Shown here: positions 26,741 to 37,174 of the stretch, piece by piece
Position numbering within the stretch: position 1 is the stretch's first letter
How the letters are laid out: the number at the start of each line of letters is the position of its first letter
Assembly (NCBI GenBank): GCA_032164295.1
Contig: JAJHTX010000012.1
Location: 1,302,001 to 1,366,000, forward strand
DNA from: Inonotus obliquus
Taxonomy: Eukaryota; Basidiomycota; Agaricomycetes; Hymenochaetales; Hymenochaetaceae
Length of the DNA: 64,000 nucleotides
Reading direction: 5' to 3'
Program-made: the position numbers and the translations under genes
Notes under the pieces: model-generated
Told to the model about the DNA's origin: nothing
The model's input: the letters and a program-made list of their open reading frames with translations, nothing else
The model's database searches: none

Positions 26741-27791
26741 GAGTTCTGCAATTTCACTGTTCCATGAATGGGTTCGAGTCAGGTTGAAAGGTTCCACAGG
26801 TGGGATTATCGTCAGCAATCTTGAGACTAGGGTGATCCATCTGGAAATCAAAGAACGCACAATTGTAACTGTCGTCGCTCATCACGCAATTGCCCGACCT
26901 CCTGCAGAAGAATGCGTACTTCTGCCGCGAGGGCTTTCGTGAAATCATTCAGATGTCTAATAAGCAACACCAAGAAAGGAGAAACGAGTCGATGAAGGTT
27001 GGCGTCAGTCCCATCGTTCATTCAAAAGCAGAACTTATAGTAAGATGCAAACGACGTACTTTGGCGGAGCAGTCGGAGGACCCCTCTTTCCACCGTTCAT
27101 CTTTAAAATGCTCTAAAGTCGTGGGTATCGCAATAAAGAGATAGTAAGCGTTCAATGCAGGAATGGATGGTGAGATTGTTGAGGGAGTTGAAGCGGAGAG
27201 GAGCGTGGGCATGCCAAATTTGGAATCAGCGAGTCACCCATCCTGACACGCGGCTACCTTCATGCACCACGATACTGACCATTTACTTGCGCTTACAAGC
27301 TAGTGGTCTCGGACAGCGTGTATACCATGCGTTTGGAGTCACAAATGAACGTCGTCGAAAGGGGCTACCAGGATTTCCGAAGCATTTACTTCTGATGGTG
27401 GCATACGAACGAATATTTCCTTCACATTACGCTGGAGACGCCATCGCTTGATGTCTTTCTGGTATTGCGATACGCACTTTCTCTGAGTCCATGACTCAAT
27501 TACCGCGACATCAAGGAGATTTATACGCTTTCGTCCTTTTCATGAGTCTAGGGGACCTTAGTTGGCGCCTTACGGTGCTGCGGTTCCTTTGAAATGGTAT
27601 GATTCTTTAGTCTCATCGGAGACATCTGGACTACTCTGCTTCTCAGCGCCTCTGATGCGATACAAGTTGGGTTTACCTGTCCTATTCTCCCCCCACTACC
27701 CCTATCATCCATCCAATATACGATACTTTCGGTCTCTATCGAGGCATATAAAAGATGGGTCTCCCTTTCTCTACAGTATCACTCGTGAAGC
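26741..27791. other. Intergenic region upstream of tandem membrane genes
   Basis: No supported gene. Short open frames here have no recognisable content. The right end carries a TATA box (27747-27754) for the next gene. Confidence 0.45.
27747..27754 (+). promoter_or_regulatory. TATA box of membrane gene at 27,792
   Basis: TATAAAAG lies about 40 nt upstream of the ATG. The tandem paralogue has the same word in nearly the same position, which supports both. Confidence 0.5.
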
Positions 27792-29257
27792 ATGTCGCTG
27801 GTAAAGCTTGTCCAAGAGTTTGGATCGAACTTGATCAAATACTCTCCTGTTATCGTATCGTGCCTGTTCGTTTATCACCGGGAAAGCAAAGCTAATCTAC
27901 AGGTAAGACAATGGCAGGAGTCTATGCAGTTTCCGTTGACTTCATCCATACCTTTCAGGTGCTGCACGCCTTTGAACACTGCAGAGTCCCCGATGAGACT
28001 AGAGATACGAATGCGCCTAGGGAGGATATTGGAGATGGCGAGGTCAAGCGTATTCAAGAGCCGCGATTTGCTGTCTTAAAGTCTTCAGCACTGGTAGCTC
28101 TGGTCCTCATCATTGTTCTTTTCGACTTCACCACGGGTACCACCCTTCGAATGATTTTCTACTTATGTACAGTCTCCTTGCCTTTATCGATGGCTGTGAT
28201 ATTGGTATGTTTTCTCGTCACATCCTGTTGGTATTCTCTGATCTTCTCTCCGCAGGCTAGGCACATGATGGCACCCTCTCCACTTATTCACCGTGCTTTC
28301 AACCTTGGGAACGATTATGGTGAGAAACTCCTCTACCGTCTTTCGCAGCAGCATGTCTGACGGAAGAGCCTGAAAGGAGTTCACCTGAGAATAAGGGTCA
28401 CGGTTCAGAAAATAGACTGTATTCTGTCCCCGCTCGTTGTTACCGCAGCAGTCTTGTTTGAGTACTCCTTTCTGGTGCTCATTGTGTATATGAGCATACT
28501 GCTTATCTTGATAAGCATATTTGTACCATTACGCATTACCATAGCGCGTATATTCCCACCCAGGTTCAAAGTGTATTTTTGGATCGCAGTCGTCATGGTC
28601 AGTAGTGCATAATGCTTCATCTATTTGAGACAGTGATAATTGACTCTTGTCCATTTGAAAACACAGTGCATTGTTCTTCTATTAGTTTTTATCGGGCGTA
28701 TATTCCTTCAAAGTTCCGTACCTGAAGAAGCTGATGGCCTCAGATGGAGCTGTATCATTCTATCCATCCTTCTTTTACTGCTCCCCTTCGACATCCTATG
28801 CATGTTCCTTCATCTCGACTACACCGCAGCTCTCTACTCCGCTTCCGAGGAGAGTTCCGACTTGTCTGGCGCCCATATCAACCTCGAGAACCTCCCTACG
28901 CCTTACCATTCGATGGCGTACTGCATCTTCAGCTGTTCGTTGTTCGGTCTGGTTGTACTTTCGACGATGGGTGCGGTATCACTTAAGCTGGAGGAGTTTG
29001 GGTTCCTTGCAGTATCTGTAGCCATACCGAGTATGGTATGCGGCTCTCTCGTTCTGGCAGCGAAAAGGGGTCAGCTGAAGGAGCTTTGGGAACATGAGGA
29101 GTCTATTGCGGCTGCACATACGGGAGGATGGTTTTGCTATAATGCTGTCGGGAGGATCGCAGGAAATGCGTGCGAGGCTCTAACTGATACAACGCGGCCT
29201 ACGACGACGACTTACACTCACGAGCCTGTTGTATGTTCTGAAGGAGTTGGAAAGTGA
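27792..29257 (+). CDS. Multi-pass membrane protein, tandem copy 1
   Basis: Function unknown; paralogue of the next gene. The first exon MSLVKLVQEFGSNLIKYSPV continues IVSCLFVYHRESKANLQ to a GTAAGA donor. Further exons give a charged stretch (EDIGDGEVKRIQEPRFAVLK) followed by about seven hydrophobic spans, including SALVALVLIIVLFDF, FYLCTVSLPLSMAVI, LVLIVYMSILLILISIF, VYFWIAVVM|CIVLLLVFIG, IILSILLLLLPFDILCMFL, MAYCIFSCSLFGLVVL and SVAIPSMVCGSLVLAA. The cytosolic tail has GQLKELWEHEE. The joins in the middle (about 28,320-28,450) are less certain than the ends. The pattern RFKVYFWIAVVM and PFDILCMFL is shared with copy 2. Confidence 0.65.
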
Positions 29258-29927
29258 CTGGTGTTAATTTCCTAGGGGAGAAGACCTTACGGCTTTGCGA
29301 ATGTTTCAATGTTTCGTCTACACAATCTAATCAATTGAATGCTATGGTGTGATCAGTAATAATCATCTGATCCTGTCTTGATGAAAGGTAGCTAAATATG
29401 TGCTTCGTGCTCAGCATTCCTATCTTCTCGCGCTATTTTTTAAAGCATCAAAATCATGGGCGTTCTGAAAGAAAGCAACCGGAGGGTACAACGTGGGAAA
29501 CTGGTGGGATATTGATAGATAATGGCTGCGCCTATGTTTCTTCGCGCGCGTCTTGTCCTTTAACCGCTTACCATAACCATCGTGGCGCAGCACGAAGGCC
29601 GACTGCACCACGGAGCAAGCTCCCTTGATTATCCAATCACTGTACTCCTGTATCATACTGGCGCCGCCAGAGGAAGCTCCTGGCCGAGAACTAGAATCCT
29701 TGGCCATTCCTCACTGGTTCTTCTCGTAGCGGAAGGTACTAGGATGATGCCTTCTGACTCACTTTCGTGTGAGCATTCGCAGTTGTCCATTCTTCTGAGG
29801 TCCTAGTATTTGTTTCCCTATCAAATCCAAAGCGGTGTCTCCATGTGTTCTACTAGAACGGAAAGGCGGTGGTATAAAAGCTTGGGACTTCACGGTCTAT
29901 GAAAGGATCACTGGAATCTCCTCCGCC
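29258..29927. other. Intergenic spacer between tandem membrane genes
   Basis: No gene is seen in the 670 bp. It includes a TATA box at 29873-29879 about 50 nt before the next ATG. Confidence 0.5.
29873..29879 (+). promoter_or_regulatory. TATA box of membrane gene at 29,928
   Basis: TATAAAA lies about 50 nt before the chosen ATG, in the position equivalent to the TATA box of the tandem copy at 27,792. Confidence 0.5.
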
Positions 29928-31346
29928 ATGTTTCCTGAAAAACTTGCTTCGGAGACTGCGAAACAGCTGATCCACTATTGCCCAATTATTATACCGTGCT
30001 TGATCGTATTTTACCGGGAAAGCCGAAAGGCCTTGAAGGTAAGATGTTGACCATTGATACTTGTGCGAATCTGATCATGGTATTGTTGCGTGTGTAGGAG
30101 GTCCAAGGTACATCTGGAAACCTCCGAAGATACGAATATTACTGTGACGATGGAGTTGACGAAATCGTAACGGGAAACCTTCAGGAGCAGCACAGGACCG
30201 CCAGACAGTTTGAGCCGAGAATGCTTCTAGGCGTAATCATTCTCCTTCTACTTATATATGTCGATCTAGCCATGGAGGCAGATCGATGGAGAATCTCCTA
30301 TCAACGCGTTCCCCTCGCTCTTTTTGTGATAGTCGTGGCACTGGTATACCTGTCTCACAATGCAGATGCACTTTTACTTAAATCTTTCCAGAAGGTGCAG
30401 CAGACTCAAGTGATGCCTTCTGAAGGAGTCACGTCTGCCGTCCCAGTCAGTATTGATGACAATGACGGTGGGTATCTTGACAATTTGTCCTACTTTCAAG
30501 TTAACTCAGCTTTCTATACAAGAGGTGAACATCGATACCCCGGCTAATGCACCCCTAGAAGAGGTTGCAATTTCTATGACCGTAGTTGCTTGGGCACTGT
30601 TTTTCAACCAATCTGCTGCGGTTCTCGTCGTGCATATGTGCATGCTGCGGATGCTGGCAGCTATCTGTCTGGTACGCGTGTACGCAGTCAAGTTCAAGGT
30701 CTATCTCTACTTCGCAGCCGTTATGGTATGTAACTCATTCCTTCAATCCAGACAAGCTGCAAGCAGTATTGATATTCTTAATCAGGGGGCTCTTCTGCTC
30801 TTGATATTCATCGACCACCATATTTTCCAGAACATTATCGACCCGGATAGCGATCCGATTAGATGGGGAAGTGTTATTCTCTCGGCTATGACCCTCATGG
30901 TTCCTTTCAATATTCTTTGCATGCTTCTTCGCTTTGAACATAACATCGCGTCTCCACCAATTATCTTTCATCTGCACATCAACGATGTCACCTTCGCTTT
31001 CACGGATGGTAATCATGACCAAATCCCTCCACCATACTATGCGATGGCATTCTCCATGCTTGGTGCTTCCTTTGTTGTTTCTGCAATTATTTCTGCAGCG
31101 GGGGTGGTGACGCTTCGGATGGAAGAGGCCGGCTTCTTCACGGCTTTGATCGCAGCGCCAAGCATGATCGGTATTTCCCTCGTTATGGCTGCAACGAAGG
31201 GCCAACTGAAAAACATTTGGGAATATCAGGATGATAGGGTAGTTGAGGGGCTCTACGCATTAGTCTTGGATACTTCGCCGCTGACGGACGACGAGGCTGT
31301 TTATCCGTATACCGGAGCCAAGTATGCCTGTGATGACCTGTGGTAA
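29928..31346 (+). CDS. Multi-pass membrane protein, tandem copy 2
   Basis: Function unknown. Start MFPEKLASETAKQLIHYCPI continues IIPCLIVFYRESRKALK to a GTAAGA donor, matching copy 1 exon 1 (YSPVIVSCLFVYHRES). The next exon carries EPRMLLGVIILLLLIYVDLA and LALFVIVVALVYLS. After a polar loop (DDND) come MTVVAWALFFNQSAAVLVVH, FKVYLYFAAVM, GALLLLIFIDHHIF, SVILSAMTLMVPFNILCMLL, SMLGASFVVSAIISAAGVVT and LIAAPSMIGISLVMAATKGQ. The tail GQLKNIWEYQDD equals GQLKELWEHEE of copy 1. An earlier in-frame ATG at 29,835 is possible, but the TATA box and homology favour 29,928. Tandem duplication with clear divergence; both copies look intact. Confidence 0.7.
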
Positions 31347-31681
31347 TCGAACTCAGCTAGAACACGAGCGGTAACAAATGGTCGGGATAGGCCAGCAGGC
31401 TTGTTCTGCATTTTCCAGTGTTTATCTTGTTGTCCCGAAGGCCCTAGTATTAGTAATTATAATTTTGCTTCGATGCGCGAGAATCTACGGCCTACTCTAT
31501 TATGTCAACAGCCACACTTTGAAGCGCAGAGGATGAAAATGAGAGGTGGGATTGAGATCGCGGTGATGTACTCATCGAAAGCCAGTAAGGATACATACGA
31601 CCTCAATCCAGCTGTAATGAATGTACTTATGTAATACACATACAGTATTTGTAACGTGACACATCGTGACAAGATAATGAC

Positions 31682-33828
31682 ATGCCGCGTCTACCTGTCA
31701 CGCCGTCTCTCCCTTCTGCCACCGCTAGATTCTACTGCAATAACTGCGCGATGCCGGTAAACGTCTGTGAGTGCTTATAACTACGGAGACGATGTTACCC
31801 TCACGCTGAACGACGTATGGAGATAACGGTCCACCTCGACCTCCAAAGCCAAATCCAAACATCACTTATGTTGCAACACAGGTCGAACGGGACGATGCGT
31901 ACCCTTCGCTTGTCTGTCGTAGGAAGAAGCTCGATGTATCAGTCTTCGTAAAAGACTCGTGGATACTAGAAGGCCAGGATCGTGAAGGCGGATTCATTAT
32001 CGCTCTTCGTAACTTGTACAAAACTATGGATTTCCCGGAGATCGAGATACTCGCATTGGCGGAAGAATCTGGAGAGATGAAGGTGGACAAAGAGTTCATA
32101 CACGCGCCGAGACAGTTGATTGGGTTGCCAGAATTTGGGCCGCGTGTGCACATTCGGGATGAGAAGACACTTAAAGTAGCCACCAGGACTGCGGATGAGC
32201 AACCCAAGAAGCGTCTGCATACACACCAGGCCTACTTCAATCACTTCGAGAAGTTGACCAAAGCCAAGGGCCCTCGTGAACTCTGCGAGGTCCTTGAGGA
32301 TGCAATTCATGGTACTTTCACAACCTTTAATCTGAACATGGTTTGAGATGTGATAAACAGGACTCTTGAATGTTTTCAGGATGGGCTATGTCCATCGTGA
32401 GATTCAACCGGAGCACGTAGTAATGGCCAGAGGCAACGACTTAAATAGATTTGGATTTATGCTATCCAAGTACGTTTCCTCCCTACCTCCTGCAAGTGCC
32501 TACTGACGGCTTTCTCAGAGATGGAAAGTCTGTTGAGATGCCACCTCGTTTCTTCAAGGGATTCGTCTACGACTTCACCGTATGCAAAAATATAAACGGT
32601 GACGATGACCAATATGACGGTGATACGGAAGCCATCGTATGTCTGATCTTCGTCACGTTGTTCGCAGCTAACGGTCAGGCAGGAAACTAGAGGCGTGACG
32701 CCCACTTCGCTTGTCAAAGTCGAAAAACTCTCCGAATACAACCCTTCACCTATTTACGACCTAGAGTCATTCCTTTGGCTGCTACTTGTCACCGCTTCGG
32801 AAATAGTATGCGACTACATGGCTGGAAGACGGAAGGTCAAACTTGATGATCCTAATTATCTTGAAGCTCAAGCCGAAAAGGAGAAAAGAGCTGCTGAGAC
32901 CAAACTATCCGATGAATGTCCTGCCCTCGATTCTTTGGCGATCACTCCCAATCAAGGGGACGAAGAACCCGGGGAGGACGACGAGAAACCGACCGAAGTT
33001 GCTACGGTCATTGCCGCTGGGGATGCTGCTAACGCTCAAGGAGAGTCGCAGGAGACTGGCGGCACCGGAATTTCTATGGACGTGGACAGTAAAGAGGAAA
33101 CTATCGAGCAAGACAAAACGGGCGACGAAGAAGTCAAGATGGGCGAAAACGGCGACGGATCCCGGTCTGAGGATGATGAGGAAAAGAAACGCAAACGGGA
33201 CACCGATACGGACTCTGAGGAGCGCAGGAAGGCAAAAGGGAAGCAAAGGGCCAGTGTGGAGACGGATGAAGAAGATGAATCTTCTGACGACGAAATGGCC
33301 TTGCACCCTGCCATCTGGTATTACAAGAAACTATCGCCTTACATGATGATCAGCGTTATCAAGCCCTTTGTGTTCGAGCCTCCAGCCGGATTCAAGCCAC
33401 CTACAAAGCCACAATATGTCGCGTTCGCAGAAGATAGGATGGCGCATGTCGTCTACATGCTCCTAACACCAACTGAAATTGGCGCAAAGTTGACCTTTCC
33501 ACACTTTCGACTACATCTCCTGCAGAAACTCGATTACTTTATATCGAACAGCGTGGGCCTCAGACCTTTTCTTCCACTCGTCATGCGACTCCGTGCTCTA
33601 ACCTATCATTACTACGTGCGACGCGAACAAATACCGCACATAGTGTTTTCTAGAGAAGACGTGGAGATCGCTTTTGAACGTTACCTGTCCGCGTTCAAGG
33701 AGTTCATGCCTCAGAAAGAAGACTGGAACTACTTGAAGGAGTATGAAGGCTCCGATGTCCTCTACAAGTTCGATCATGATCAGTGCCTAGGCGCTTTTGC
33801 ATCGCCGAAGAATTACAAGCCTGCATAA
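31682..33828 (+). CDS. FunK1-type fungal protein kinase, catalytic loop altered
   Basis: FunK1 kinases are an expanded Agaricomycete family of unknown substrates. Seen: VFVKDSWILEGQDREGGFII is the family's KDSW block. Splicing of EDAIHG to LLNVFRMGYVHREIQPEHVV gives the catalytic loop, where the usual HRD is HRE. FFKGFVYDFTVCKN stands at the metal-binding DF position. After another intron, ETRGVTPTSLVKVEKLSEYN leads to SPIYDLESFLWLLLV, the FunK1 hallmark (HDLESFFWVL). A roughly 130-residue acidic and Lys-rich insert follows (EEKKRKRDTDTDSEERRKAK and similar), then a conserved-looking end (WNYLKEYEGSDVLYKFDHDQ). The N-terminal exon choice (MPRLPVTPSLPSATARFYCN) is tentative. The HRE loop may mean weak or absent activity. 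Confidence 0.75.
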
Positions 33829-34110
33829 TCGACACTCCGCATTCTTAGTCGATGAAAACAAATTATTGTGCCGCCATTTTCTTGGTCTTCAAAATGAGGC
33901 GTGCTGTATACGAATACGGTTGTAAAATAAAAATAGATTGTGTTGTAGTCAATAACTTAGCTATAAATCCAATGTGATACAATGTCAGATCAGATGTGTA
34001 TCTTATAATCTATTGTAGCCATTCTTTCACGTGACCCGAGGCTCCATATTCGCGAGCAGCGTTGTCGGTTGGTTACACGACAGTACACTCAACGACGCCC
34101 GACATACACA
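33829..34110. other. Short intergenic promoter region
   Basis: Holds the FunK1 3' end and the promoter of the small gene at 34,111, with a CACGTG E-box at about 34,028. No gene is seen. Confidence 0.4.
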
Positions 34111-34684
34111 ATGGTATCATTATTTTACGCGATACACTATATCATGAAGGTGCTAATGAAGGGTCTTTAGGGCGGAGGTGGACAATTTCCCTACCCGAAG
34201 GAGGTCTGGTCGCCAGCGGGTGCGTTTGCAAGCCTGCCGCAGCTATCATGTCACTCACACAATTCTCGTGTATTACGATCCACAACTTCTTTGCGGTCGG
34301 GATTGCATAGGTGGCTGGTGGACGCGTCCATCGAATTGGAAATCGAACACTGCCATTGCTTTTGGTGGGATCTTAGCGATAACTTATGGGGCATGGAGAC
34401 TTAGCGCTTCAAAAGAAGTGGGTCCTGGATGCTTCCCTATTTCATCAGGTTGTTACTGACGGTATATCCTCAACTGCCCTTTTGTCACGGCTCTTTGTGG
34501 TGATGTAGTTGAGACATTCTCCGCCGACTAGACCGATTCCATCGATGCTGGTACGTTCGTTTTTGGTTGGCTCGACAAGTCTAACTTTTCTAATAACTCT
34601 TTTGTTTTTGTGATTCTATCGTAGTGGGCTAAGCAGTATGAGGGACAGAGAAGTGCCGCTGGAGAGAAAAGCTCTGAAACTTAG
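34111..34684 (+). CDS. 86-aa single-span small protein, probably mitochondrial
   Basis: Function not named with certainty. Five exons join in frame: 34111-34113 (the ATG alone), 34171-34219, 34311-34417, 34509-34550 and 34625-34684, total 261 nt. The product begins MGGGGQFPYPKEVWSPAGGW and continues WTRPSNWKSNTAIAFGGILA, then ITYGAWRLSASKELRH, then PPTRPIPSMLWAKQYEG. It has one hydrophobic span (AIAFGGILAITYGAW) flanked by positive residues. The GGWW...W..NTA layout with a downstream R-x-IPS-M-x-W block is one I associate with small fungal inner-membrane proteins, from memory only. The intron right after the start codon hides it from ORF searches. Confidence 0.7.
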
Positions 34685-35064
34685 AACGCTGTGCGGTCAG
34701 GAATAGATGCAATATACAAACTCTTTTCGCGGGTTGATTGATTGGAGTATGGTGACGAGCCGTCAGGGACTCGATTTGCGCCTCTTGTCGTGTCATACCT
34801 GAAGAAGTTATCACGACATGCGAATCGGTGTTGAGGTTGACGAAGACCGTCTGTTTCCCAGCGATCCTGCTCCTCGTTTGTGACAAAACGAGCTTGACGA
34901 GGGCAATGAAGGCTTCCCCCCATTTCACTTACACTCTTCATAATCGTAAGTCAAATTTGCATCACGTAGATAGTCTGAACAACTAGTATTACAAGGTACT
35001 CATCTGTATAAAGGTAGAAAAGCACAAGTATAGTACTCGAGAAGACAAGGGAAAGCAATATTGG
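34685..35064. other. Convergent 3' regions
   Basis: About 380 bp between the stop codons of the 86-aa gene and SOF1. It contains an antisense 99-codon frame with no recognisable content. No gene is supported. Confidence 0.4.
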
Positions 35065-36848
35065 TCAACTCTGCTCCACCAGAACGACCTCTTTCTTTTC
35101 CGCCATTGGTTTTGTTTTCCCCGCACGAGTATGTTTCCGTCTGCGTTCCTCTTTGACGCGTTGCGCCTCGAGCATAGTGTGCTTGAGTTGTGCGGCTTTG
35201 TACACTGGGTTCGGTAGTCGACGACTCCTACGTGCATAAACATGGACGATTCGAGGTATGTAGAGTTAGAATCTGAGTTGTATGACATGAAGGCAATTAA
35301 GCTAGCGTACCGTGCAACTTTAGAAATCTCGGAGTCCATAGCCCAGCGTGATCGTAAACTATCACGATACTCCATTGCTGCCTTCTCACGAGTCGTTATG
35401 ATACCAAGCTTCTCTGATGCACGAGCCTTCCAGATGCGTACGTTTCCATCATCTGAACCACTCAAGACGAAACGGGCATCGGCAGTGTATGTCGTCGAGG
35501 TTAAGCTGCAAAAGACAGTGATGTTGAGCTGGCTGTTCTTTCAAACAGATTGGGGACCAACCGTTGCATGCGCTTTGTATGATATACCTCCGGCGAACGT
35601 CCGATACCTTCCTTCCATATGCGCACGGTACGATCCCATCCGCCAGACACAAACTCAGTACCTGTTGGACTCCAATCACACGACATTACAGCCGCGACGT
35701 GTGCTTTGTATATCTGTGTCGGTGAATCTAGGTTGCGGATGTCAAAGGTGTATAGATTATGGTCCTCAGAGGCAAGCAGGATAGAAGCCGGGAAGGTCGG
35801 TGACCAGGAAAGAGCGTTTGCACGGAAGCGCATTACGACTCGCCTCTCGGCTTTGCCGGTTCGGATGTCGTATAGTGTGAAGGTGCGATCAGATCCTACG
35901 GATGCCAGAATCGAGGATTCGGAGAGGTTGAAGCGGATGGCCGTGACTGTTTCAGTTGAAGTCGAGTGTGTGAGATTGGATATCGGTGTGCTCCTAAGGT
36001 GCTCTTTGTATAAGAGGAGGTCATTGGTATAAAGTAGAGGAACGAACTTTGTCTCGTCCCATACTTGGACAATGCTTGAGGCAGTAGCGAATAAGGGGTC
36101 ATTTCGGTGGTGATCTATTGAACTAATCCGACGCGTCAGATTGTCCGGGGGAGAGAAAGGAAGGAAAATACCAACTTTAAAGCAAATTTTCCTGGAAAGA
36201 CACCAAGTGGTTTCCTTCCCTAAAACGGAGAAAGTTCTTCGATCATACTGTGAACAGAGAAAACTGTCCAGTCGTACCTCTGAGGGTCCAGCATCAACAT
36301 CCTTGTCTCCATCTGCATCCGACAATGTTCGCGTGTCCCACAATTTCACGTTACGATCTACGCCACAACTGAGCAACCGGTCACCTTCTGCCCAGCATAT
36401 TCCTGCGACCTTTCCCTTGTGTGCACCAGACAACCGCAAGAGGTGCCGTCGTAATGGGATATCATGAACAATGATCTCTACCAATAGTTATTGAGTCTCC
36501 CAGTATGATTTGCTAGCATTCGCGACGCACCTCCATCCCAGCTTGCGCTTGCAACAACACTAAGCGATTTTGGCTTTCGAGCTAGTACTTCAACAGCATC
36601 GATATGACCATCCAAACTACCAACAAACGGCTTTGAAAACATCCTCTCCAACTTTGCAGCATTCAAGGCACGCATTCGTTCTCGCTGCCTTGCAAACGGA
36701 TGCATATTCGGGTCCAAGTTGCGGGAACGAGGAACAGGATCACCCCTACGATTGGGAATGTGGTCCGTGGGGGAATGTTGTAGTACTTTAATTTTCTAGG
36801 TTACTCTTAGCTCGTCGTCGTGGAAGATGAGGAGTGAACGCGTACCAT
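35065..36848 (-). CDS. SOF1: SOF1/DCAF13, WD-repeat ribosome biogenesis factor
   Basis: Nucleolar component of the U3 small-subunit processome needed for 18S rRNA maturation (family knowledge). Seen: the start codon forms an exon by itself (36848-36846). After an intron the frame reads KIKVLQHSPTDHIPNRRGDP then LDPNMHPFARQRERMRALNA and KLERMFSKPFVGSLDGHID, the highly conserved N-terminus. WD units follow: SASWDGG, LLSCGVDRNVKLWDTRTL, PLFATASSIVQVWDE, LASVGSDRTFTLYDIRTGK, LLASEDHNLYTFDIRNLDSP and EFVSGGWDRTVRIWKEG, then VLSGSDDGNVRIWKARASEK. The C-terminus splices to RSRRLPNPVYKAAQLKHTML and EAQRVKEERRRKHTRAGK, the basic tail. Divergent from the DUF2461 gene, with 326 bp between starts. Confidence 0.95.
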
Positions 36849-37174
36849 GATTCAAAACCTAATAAGTTTATCTACTTAGGTACAGAGACACACGGACTTG
36901 TGATTTCCTGGTACAATGGCTTGAATCCAGTTTCAGGCGCCTCCCTGCCTGCAGAGCTTGTTGGTCGCAGGATACTAGTAGGATATCCTTGTCAAGTCAA
37001 GAGTCGCGGTGCCCGTATCCAAAATTTGAGTGTCGATCCGGTGATTTCCGAAATGTTCAGCCTTCGGCAGATAATACTTCCCTTGCTTGGTTGCCACTCA
37101 AGTCCTTACAATCATCAAGAAAACATATCTCAAGACCTGCTTCATTCCCCGAAACGACACGTATCTGCTGTAAA
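36849..37174. promoter_or_regulatory. Divergent promoter region of SOF1 and DUF2461 gene
   Basis: A 326-bp gap between two start codons that point apart. No clear motif was identified. The frame is open upstream of the DUF2461 start, but homology to its decayed copies supports the ATG at 37,175. Confidence 0.4.

Noticed and set aside
26760..26790. tRNA B-box-like GGTTCGAGTC word
   Set aside because: No matching acceptor stem or A box at the right distance could be folded around it.
32905..33306. 133-codon minus-strand ORF
   Set aside because: Antisense to the acidic insert of the FunK1-type kinase; a low-complexity artefact.
35242..35784. 180-codon plus-strand ORF
   Set aside because: Antisense to SOF1 exons whose WD repeats are unmistakable.
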